Made by a program: the position numbers and the translations under genes. Below the pieces are notes generated by a model. It was not told the origin of the DNA, did not search any database, and worked only from the letters and a program-made list of their open reading frames with translations. Positions 57,365 through 64,000 of a stretch of 64,000 bases of DNA are shown piece after piece (the stretch's first letter is position 1; each line of letters starts with the position of its first letter). The DNA comes from Cyclobacteriaceae bacterium (GTDB taxonomy: Bacteria > Bacteroidota > Bacteroidia > Cytophagales > Cyclobacteriaceae). The stretch is taken from assembly GCA_023151255.1 (NCBI GenBank), contig JAKLJG010000001.1:1-64000 (forward strand), given 5' to 3'.

Positions 57365-59257
57365 ATGAACATCATCCGATCATTTCAGGATTACACAACC
57401 CAGTATAAAGCGAGCATAGCAAACCCTGAAGATTTTTGGGCCGCAGTTGCGAATGATTTTTCATGGCGAAAAAAATGGGATAAGGTTTTACAATGGGATT
57501 TTCATAAACCCGAAGTAAAATGGTTTATAAACGGTAAACTGAACATCACCGAAAATTGCCTGGACCGGCATTTACCAGAACGGGCTAACCAAACAGCCAT
57601 TATTTGGGAGCCCAACCATCCGCAGGATGAATCAAAATACATTACCTACAAAGAGTTGCTCGAACATGTTTGTCGGGTAGCCAATATGCTTAAAGCGCAT
57701 GGCGTACAAAAGGGCGACAGGGTGTGCATTTATATGCCGATGATCCCGGAAACCGCCTATGCCATGTTAGCCTGCGCACGAATAGGTGCCGTACACTCGG
57801 TGGTATTTGCCGGGTTTTCGGCAGGCTCTCTCATCGACCGGATTAATGATGCTGGTTGTAAACTGGTGCTGACGGCCGATGGCGCCTACCGGGGCGATAA
57901 AACCATTAACCTGAAAGGCATTGTTGATGAAGCGCTTGAAAAATGCCCGACTGTTGAGAAAGTAATTGTTGCCGAGCGCGTTAACTCAAAACCCGCACTT
58001 AAAGCCGGTCGCGATTTCCGGTGGAATGAAGAAATCAGTAAAGCGAGTGCTGATTGCCCGGCTGTTGAAACCGATGCTGAAGATCTGTTATTTATACTGT
58101 ACACCTCCGGCTCAACCGGCAAACCAAAAGGCATGGTACACACCTGCGGAGGCTACATGGTGTACACCAATTATACCTTTCGAACAGCGTTTCAATATCA
58201 GGAGGGTCAGGTGTACTGGTGTACGGCCGATGTGGGCTGGATAACGGGACACTCGTACATTATTTACGGGCCGCTTTCGGCCGGGGCAACTACGCTGATG
58301 TTTGAGGGCATTCCCTCCTGGCCCGACTGGGGCCGGTTCTGGCATGTGGTTGAAAAGCATCGCGTAAACATTTTTTATACGGCCCCAACCGCCATCCGGT
58401 CACTCGAAAAAGCACCGCTCAGTTTTGTTAAACAGTACGATCTGCATTCCCTTAAAATTCTGGGCACCGTGGGCGAGCCCATCAACGAAGAGGCCTGGCA
58501 CTGGTACCATGAGCACATCGGCCAAAAGCGCTGCCCCGTTATTGACACCTGGTGGCAAACCGAAACAGGCGGGTTTATGATTTCACCCATTGCCAGCGTT
58601 ACCAAACTTAAACCGGCTTTTGCTACCCTGCCCTTGCCAGGCGTGCAGCCGGCTGTTATGGATGAAAAAGGTAATGAACTTACAACGAATGAAGTTGAAG
58701 GGCGCCTGGCGATAAAATTCCCCTGGCCTTCCATGGCGCGCACTATTTATGGCGACCACCAGCGGTTTAAGGAAACCTACTTTTCAACGTTTCCGGGAAA
58801 ATATTTCACCGGTGACGGCTGCAGGCGTGACAGCGATGGGTATTACCGCATTACCGGAAGGGTGGACGATATCATTATTGTATCCGGTCATAACCTGGGT
58901 ACAGCCGAAATTGAAAGCGCTATTGATGAACATTCGGCTGTGTGCGAATCGGCTGTGGTAGGCTATCCGCACGATATAAAAGGGCAGGGTATTTATGCTT
59001 TTGTAATCTGTTACGATAAACCTCATGAGGAAGAGAACCTGCGCAACGAGATCCGTGAAATTGTTTCAAAAATCATCGGCCCTATTGCCAAACCCGATAA
59101 GATTCAGTTTGTGAGCGGCTTGCCAAAGACCCGTTCGGGTAAAATTATGCGGAGGATTTTGCGTAAAGTTGCCGAAGGCGATACCACCAACCTGGGCGAT
59201 GTAACAACGTTGCTTGACCCGGGCGTGGTGGACGAGATTAAAAACGGAGCTTTGTAA
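57365..59257 (+). CDS. acs: Acetyl-CoA synthetase (acetate-CoA ligase)
   Basis: LLFILYTSGSTGKPKGMVHTCGGYMVYT, TWWQTETGGFMISPI, GRVDDIIIVSGHNLGTAEIESA, KTRSGKIMRRILRKVAEG. Confidence 0.96.
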   Translation: MNIIRSFQDYTTQYKASIANPEDFWAAVANDFSWRKKWDKVLQWDFHKPEVKWFINGKLNITENCLDRHLPERANQTAIIWEPNHPQDESKYITYKELLEHVCRVANMLKAHGVQKGDRVCIYMPMIPETAYAMLACARIGAVHSVVFAGFSAGSLIDRINDAGCKLVLTADGAYRGDKTINLKGIVDEALEKCPTVEKVIVAERVNSKPALKAGRDFRWNEEISKASADCPAVETDAEDLLFILYTSGSTGKPKGMVHTCGGYMVYTNYTFRTAFQYQEGQVYWCTADVGWITGHSYIIYGPLSAGATTLMFEGIPSWPDWGRFWHVVEKHRVNIFYTAPTAIRSLEKAPLSFVKQYDLHSLKILGTVGEPINEEAWHWYHEHIGQKRCPVIDTWWQTETGGFMISPIASVTKLKPAFATLPLPGVQPAVMDEKGNELTTNEVEGRLAIKFPWPSMARTIYGDHQRFKETYFSTFPGKYFTGDGCRRDSDGYYRITGRVDDIIIVSGHNLGTAEIESAIDEHSAVCESAVVGYPHDIKGQGIYAFVICYDKPHEEENLRNEIREIVSKIIGPIAKPDKIQFVSGLPKTRSGKIMRRILRKVAEGDTTNLGDVTTLLDPGVVDEIKNGAL

Positions 59258-59267
59258 AATTAATAAC

Positions 59268-59615
59268 ATGGAAATATCAGGAACAATAGTAGGCCTGTTG
59301 CCGCTTCAAACCGGCCAGGGTAAAAACGGAGTTTGGAAAAAACAGGAATTTATCCTGGAAACACCGGGTCAATACCCTAAAAAAGTGCTTATGCATTTGT
59401 GGGGCGATAAGGTTGATGAAATAAAAATTTCGACTGGTGATAAGATTACCGCATCTGTTAATATCGAAAGCCGCGAATACAACGGCCGCTGGTACACCGA
59501 TGTACGGGCGTGGAAGGTGGTTAAACAAAATCAGGGAGCAACACCCCCCGCCAATTCATCTGCCGATGATCCATTTGTTTCGGATGCAGGCGCTACCGAT
59601 GATTTACCGTTTTAA
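59268..59615 (+). CDS. DUF3127 domain-containing protein (SSB-like OB-fold)
   Basis: MEISGTIVGLLPLQTGQGKNGVWKKQEFILETPGQYPKKVLMHLWGDKV and acidic DDLPF C-terminus. Confidence 0.85.
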   Translation: MEISGTIVGLLPLQTGQGKNGVWKKQEFILETPGQYPKKVLMHLWGDKVDEIKISTGDKITASVNIESREYNGRWYTDVRAWKVVKQNQGATPPANSSADDPFVSDAGATDDLPF

Positions 59616-59758
59616 TTACCGGCTTCCTTTCACGGATTTTTAAGCAGCTTCAATGTGCAGATTGTTATAGGCAGTTGCTTTTACTTGATGATATAAGTCA
59701 TTCATTTTCATAAAAAGTTCTCACATTTTGACCGGTGCAGCTATAAAAATTCAGCTTT

Positions 59759-60961
59759 ATGAAAATGTTTAATCCAGCCCAGGAAATTCAGAATCTCCAG
59801 TTTTTCGGAGAGTTCGGTGGAGTCAACCCGTCTATTGAGGACTCATCCACTTACACCTTTCTTCAGGCCAAAAAAATGAGTGAGCTTTTTGAAAAGGAGA
59901 TTGAAGGATGCTACCTCTACTCGCGCCACATGAACCCCACCAACCGGTACCTGTCGCAGGCGCTTGCCAAAATGGAAGGCACTGAGTCGGCCCTCGTTAC
60001 GGCATCGGGTATGTCGGCTATTACGTGTACGTTGCTGCAGTTGTGCAGTGCCGGTGATGAGATTATTTCCAGTCGGATGGTGTATGGCGGCACATATGCC
60101 TTTTTAAAAAATGTTGCTCCGCGGTTTGGCATTACCACCACGTTTATTGATATGTGCAACCCGGCCTTGATTGAAAAGGCAATTACGCCCAACACGCGGG
60201 TTGTGTATTGCGAAACGGTTAGTAATCCATTGTTAGAAGTTACAGATTTGAAAACCGTTTCTGCCATCTGTAAAAAGCATAAACTGAAACTGGTTGTTGA
60301 CAATACGTTTACGCCCCTCATTGTAAGCCCTGCTCAATTCGGAGCCGATGTAATTATTCATAGCCTCACCAAGTTTATCAACGGCACAAGCGATACGGTA
60401 GCCGGGGCCATTTGCGCCAGCCATGAATTTACGCATCAGTTAACCGATGTTAATTCAGGAGCGCTGATGCTGCTGGGGCCGGTGATGGATAGTTTGCGTG
60501 CGGCATCGGTCCTTAAGAACCTTCACAGCTTGCCGGTACGTATGGTGAAGCATAGTGAAAATGCCTTATACCTTGCCGGAAAGTTAAACGAATCGGGTAT
60601 CCGGGTAATTTACCCCGGGTTAGCAACTCATCCGCAACACAGCCTTCTTAAAAACATGCACCATGCTGAATTTGGTTATGGCGGTATGATGGTGATGGAT
60701 ATGGGAACAACCGAAAAGGCCTTTGCCCTGATGGAAGAAATGCAACGCCAGAATGTAGGCTATTTGGCGGTAAGTTTAGGTTTCTATAAAACGCTGTTCA
60801 GTTCTCCCGGAGGAAGCACATCCTCTGAAATACCCGAAGAGGAGCGCCACGCCATGGGTATGTCGGACGGGTTGATACGCATGAGTGTGGGTTTGGATCA
60901 TGATCCGGACATCACGTACAAAAAAATACTTAATTGCTTTAACGCAGTGGGTGTTCGCTGA
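59759..60961 (+). CDS. Cys/Met metabolism PLP-dependent enzyme (methionine gamma-lyase / cystathionine gamma-synthase type)
   Basis: CYLYSRHMNPTNRYLSQALAKMEGTESALVTASGMSAI; DNTFTPLIVSPAQFGADVIIHSLTKFINGTSDTVAGAI. Confidence 0.9.
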   Translation: MKMFNPAQEIQNLQFFGEFGGVNPSIEDSSTYTFLQAKKMSELFEKEIEGCYLYSRHMNPTNRYLSQALAKMEGTESALVTASGMSAITCTLLQLCSAGDEIISSRMVYGGTYAFLKNVAPRFGITTTFIDMCNPALIEKAITPNTRVVYCETVSNPLLEVTDLKTVSAICKKHKLKLVVDNTFTPLIVSPAQFGADVIIHSLTKFINGTSDTVAGAICASHEFTHQLTDVNSGALMLLGPVMDSLRAASVLKNLHSLPVRMVKHSENALYLAGKLNESGIRVIYPGLATHPQHSLLKNMHHAEFGYGGMMVMDMGTTEKAFALMEEMQRQNVGYLAVSLGFYKTLFSSPGGSTSSEIPEEERHAMGMSDGLIRMSVGLDHDPDITYKKILNCFNAVGVR

Positions 60962-61997
60962 TCCGGTCGGCCAGAAATGCCTCGAGTCGCAACAGCAAGT
61001 GAAACTGGTTGTTGCTGCGGTGAAAATTCTGTTCGGGGTAAGCCACTTTATAATATACGTCCCCCGATAAATAATCGGTTGTAAAGCGCAGGCACTGCAT
61101 GTAAATCATCAGCAAACCCGCATGATGGATGAATTGGGTTTCCGTTTGCGTAAAGGAATTGCCCAAGCCGGCCAGGTATCCGCTGATTAACGCATCGTAA
61201 TAAGGTTTTCTGATTTGTAGTGAATCTACGTGAGGGGCCGTTTCGCTGACGTTACCGGCTACACTTCGCACCAGGTCACCGATGTCGGAAAAAAAGTATC
61301 CTGGCATGACCGTGTCCAGGTCAATCGGACAAATCGGGTTTTTTGTTTTCACATCAAACAGAATGTTACTCACTTTGCAATCGTGGTGCATGATACGCAA
61401 CCGGAACTCCGGGTTGGTCTTTAGTGCGTTGTAAAATTCAACCAGCCATTTTCTGGATTGCAGGCCCTCAATTATTGTTTTGGCTCTGGCAAGCCGTTCG
61501 GAAATAGCTTTTGGTAGGGCATTTTCAAACTGTTCATATCGCCAGATCAGATTGTGAAATCCCGGAATGACCGTTTCAATTGATTGGGTGTCCAGGTCGG
61601 CCAAAGCATTTGAAAATGCACCAAAACAGTGAGCTGCTTTATACGCCTGTTCAGGAGGCATGTTACTGTTTTCGATGTAGGAGTTTGGAATGAACTGGGT
61701 GGCTCTCCAAATGCGGCCACCGTCATCAGTGTATAAAAAATCACCAGTAGTGGTTTGAACAGGTTCCGGTATCCTGAACGAGGTTTTTTTGTTAAGATGG
61801 TCGAACAGGATTTTGTAGTTGCTCACAATCTTTTGCGGCTCGGTAAATACGGCCGTATTTATTTGCTGAAGTACAATGGCTTTGTCGCCTTCCGTTACTT
61901 TGTAGGTATTGTGTATCAGGCCCGAAGTGAGCAATTCCAGTTCAGGCTGATTATATTCAAAAGCCTGTGCCGCCCTGCGTATTATTCTTTCATTCAT
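60939..61997 (-). CDS. Phosphotransferase family kinase, NahK-like (candidate N-acetylhexosamine 1-kinase)
   Basis: IMHHDCKVSNILFDVKTKNPICPIDLDTVMPGYFFSDIGDLVRS; adjacent to a GH109-like gene. Confidence 0.75.
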   Translation of the reverse strand: MNERIIRRAAQAFEYNQPELELLTSGLIHNTYKVTEGDKAIVLQQINTAVFTEPQKIVSNYKILFDHLNKKTSFRIPEPVQTTTGDFLYTDDGGRIWRATQFIPNSYIENSNMPPEQAYKAAHCFGAFSNALADLDTQSIETVIPGFHNLIWRYEQFENALPKAISERLARAKTIIEGLQSRKWLVEFYNALKTNPEFRLRIMHHDCKVSNILFDVKTKNPICPIDLDTVMPGYFFSDIGDLVRSVAGNVSETAPHVDSLQIRKPYYDALISGYLAGLGNSFTQTETQFIHHAGLLMIYMQCLRFTTDYLSGDVYYKVAYPEQNFHRSNNQFHLLLRLEAFLADRISEHPLR

Positions 61998-63347
61998 TTA
62001 ATAGGCATCGGTACGTGCAAAATCATTTTTGCGGTACATCCATTGGCCGCTCGTAAAGTCCGGAAACTCTACGGTTTCATTGCCCAGTTCAATGCTTTTT
62101 TCGCTGAGCGGAGTAATGGCACTCCATGCTGCGGCATCGTACACATCCATGGGTGTGGCCACCCCGCGTTTGATCGATTCAACAAAAGCATGAAGTACAA
62201 AGAAATCCATACCACCATGGCCGGCATCTTCGGCATCTTTTGTCCAGCGTTGCCACAGGGGATGGTCGTACTTATCCAGGTATGGTTTGGCATCTTCCCA
62301 CCGGTGCGGTTGTGCACTTGTTCCTTCAATGTAGATGGATTTGTTTACGTCCATCCAGATGCCTTTGGTTCCTTGTACACGGAAACCCAGCGAATAGGGA
62401 CGTGGCAGGTTGGTATCGTGCTGCAACAAAATGGTTTCGCCATTGGCGCAGCGGATTTGGGTGGTTACTACATCGCCCAGTTTAAATTCAATTTTTGCAT
62501 TGGGGTGATCAGCTCCGCCATTTTTAACAATGTATTCATGCAGGCCGCGTGCTTTTGAGGCAAACGAATTAAGCGAAAGAAAACGGTTACCCCGGTTGAT
62601 ATTAATCATTTCGGCCAGCGGCCCGATGCCATGAGTGGGATACAGGTCGCCATTTCGATGTACTGAATGATGCGTACGCCAGGCGGCTTCCGAAAATCCT
62701 TTTTCACCAAACTCAACCCCGCCCCCATAGGGGTTTTTACCATCGTTGAATTTTACTTCGCGCAGGTCGTGCTGGTAGCCGCCCTGCAAATGAATCAGTT
62801 CGCCAAATAAACCCTGTCGCACCATGTTCAGCACAGCCAGTACATCCCTGCGGTAGCAAACATTTTCGAGCATCATTACCTGGGCACGGTACTTTTCGGC
62901 TGCTTTTACTACATCCCAGTGATCTTGTAATGTAATACCAAGCACTACTTCAGTACCTACGTATTTGATATCCGCCTCGAGGCATCCGATGATCATGGGT
63001 GTGTGCCATTCCCACGGGGTGGAGATAATCACACCGTCAAGTTCTTTCAGCTCAAGCATTTTACGCCAGGCATTTACATCGCCTGTATAGATTTTAGGCA
63101 TGTTTTTGCCCGACTTTTTAATCATGCTGGTGGAGGTTTCCAGCATGCGATCGTTGATATCGCAGATGGCTATGATGTCTGTGTCTTTTCTGCGCAAGGC
63201 CAGGTCGAGGTGATTCTGTCCGCGCAGGCCTACACCAATGAATCCTAACCGCACATTCTTGTTTTGTGCAAACAAATGGGCTGATGGAAGTATGGAAAAG
63301 GCGGCTGTTGCCAGGCCCGTGTTCTTTACAAAATTTCTGCGGTTCAT
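61998..63347 (-). CDS. Gfo/Idh/MocA family oxidoreductase, GH109 (alpha-N-acetylgalactosaminidase)-like, exported
   Basis: Exported N-terminus MNRRNFVKNTGLATAAFS; Rossmann LGFIGVGLRGQNHLDLALRR; HSVHRNGDLYPTHGIGPLAEMININRGNRF characteristic of GH109-like proteins. Confidence 0.82.
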   Translation of the reverse strand: MNRRNFVKNTGLATAAFSILPSAHLFAQNKNVRLGFIGVGLRGQNHLDLALRRKDTDIIAICDINDRMLETSTSMIKKSGKNMPKIYTGDVNAWRKMLELKELDGVIISTPWEWHTPMIIGCLEADIKYVGTEVVLGITLQDHWDVVKAAEKYRAQVMMLENVCYRRDVLAVLNMVRQGLFGELIHLQGGYQHDLREVKFNDGKNPYGGGVEFGEKGFSEAAWRTHHSVHRNGDLYPTHGIGPLAEMININRGNRFLSLNSFASKARGLHEYIVKNGGADHPNAKIEFKLGDVVTTQIRCANGETILLQHDTNLPRPYSLGFRVQGTKGIWMDVNKSIYIEGTSAQPHRWEDAKPYLDKYDHPLWQRWTKDAEDAGHGGMDFFVLHAFVESIKRGVATPMDVYDAAAWSAITPLSEKSIELGNETVEFPDFTSGQWMYRKNDFARTDAY

Positions 63348-63379
63348 ACGCCAGGGGTTGAAAGCGAAAAATAGGAATA

Positions 63380-63412
63380 AAAAAAGAACCCTGACGGGTA
63401 AGGCCAGGGTTC
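63380..63412 (-). terminator. Intrinsic terminator of the ribonucleotide reductase gene
   Basis: Minus strand: GAACCCTG-GCCTTACCCGT-CAGGGTTC-TTTTTTT. Confidence 0.8.
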
Positions 63413-63434
63413 GGTTAGTAGTTCGTGGGCTCGC

Positions 63435-64000
63435 TTAACTACCGCATGCCTCGCAGGCATCGGGGTTATCCAGCGAGCAGGTCATGTCGGCTTTCTTTTG
63501 TTCGAAGTCGGCCACCGGCTCACCATATGATAATGCCTGCTGGCCTTGTGGTGCGCCATTTGTTGCAGGAACCGGAGTCTCAGCGGCAGCCATGGCTGGC
63601 TGCTGTATGGCTGATTTATCCAAGGTGAACTTGATGGCATCGGCTGCAGCAGTTGAACGCAGGTAGTACATACCGGTTTTAAGGCCCTTCTTCCAGGCAT
63701 AAAAGTGCATGCTGGTAAGTTTGCCGAAGTTCGGGTCTTTCAGGTGAATGTTCAGGCTTTGCGACTGGCAGATGTAGGCACCGCGGTCGGCCGACATATC
63801 GATAATGGCTTTTTGTGAGATCTCCCAAACGGTTTTGTAGATGTCTTTGATGTTCTGCGGAATTTCAGGGATGGGTTGCACTGATCCGTTGGTGGCAATC
63901 AGTTTCTGGCGCATGGTTTCGTTCCATAACCCCAGATCAATCAGGTCTTTCATTAAATGCTTGTTGGCAATGATGAATTCACCGGAAAGCGTTCTGCGGG
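63435..64000 (-). CDS. nrdA: Ribonucleoside-diphosphate reductase alpha subunit, C-terminal part (truncated by window edge)
   Basis: Open through 64000 ([29 protein letters not shown]...[49 protein letters not shown]) with redox-tail CEACGS. Confidence 0.93.
   Translation of the reverse strand, partial: RRTLSGEFIIANKHLMKDLIDLGLWNETMRQKLIATNGSVQPIPEIPQNIKDIYKTVWEISQKAIIDMSADRGAYICQSQSLNIHLKDPNFGKLTSMHFYAWKKGLKTGMYYLRSTAAADAIKFTLDKSAIQQPAMAAAETPVPATNGAPQGQQALSYGEPVADFEQKKADMTCSLDNPDACEACGS

Noticed and set aside
59616-59758. 143-bp gap before the methionine gamma-lyase-type gene considered as a possible SAM riboswitch
   Set aside because: No recognisable SAM-riboswitch core or clear paired stems found by eye; a covariance search would be needed.
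61755-62558. 267-aa + strand ORF antisense to the kinase and GH109-like genes
   Set aside because: Spans two sense genes with clear family motifs; low-complexity aromatic-rich translation typical of shadow ORFs.

Overview
The window is a gene-dense chromosomal segment that looks like Bacteroidota (Cytophagales-like). Supporting signs are recurrent TAnnTTTG promoter-like boxes, no obvious Shine-Dalgarno motifs, and a purH-mreBCD-mrdA-rodA block. I see no tRNA, rRNA, CRISPR array, prophage or transposase. Most of the sequence is ordinary housekeeping: rarA, clpC, Sua5/YrdC, mltG, gdhA, cdsA, dusB, purH, the mre/rod cluster, hmgA, ctp, ruvX, def, aroC, ruvB, apbE, acs and the nrdA C-terminus. 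The regions that merit a second look are: (1) a compact amidoligase operon at about 47.2-52.1 kb, with two ATP-grasp-type proteins, a GCS2/YbdK carboxylate-amine ligase, a class-I glutamine amidotransferase and an esterase, plus a divergent esterase, which looks like a pathway making an unknown amide or peptide metabolite; (2) a DUF559 endonuclease-like domain fused in frame to epoxyqueuosine reductase through a translated GC-rich palindromic repeat (52.95-54.3 kb); (3) an AT-rich accessory island at 4.64-7.35 kb with a decayed DUF3885-like gene, flanking ~40-125 bp imperfect repeats and terminal inverted repeats, possibly a cassette insertion; (4) a tandem pair of hairpin-forming 80-bp repeats at the left edge; (5) a ScdA/RIC-like hemerythrin protein lacking the canonical CC motif; and (6) a GH109-like/NahK-like pair. 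All calls come from reading the sequence and the supplied ORF translations. No database searches were run.
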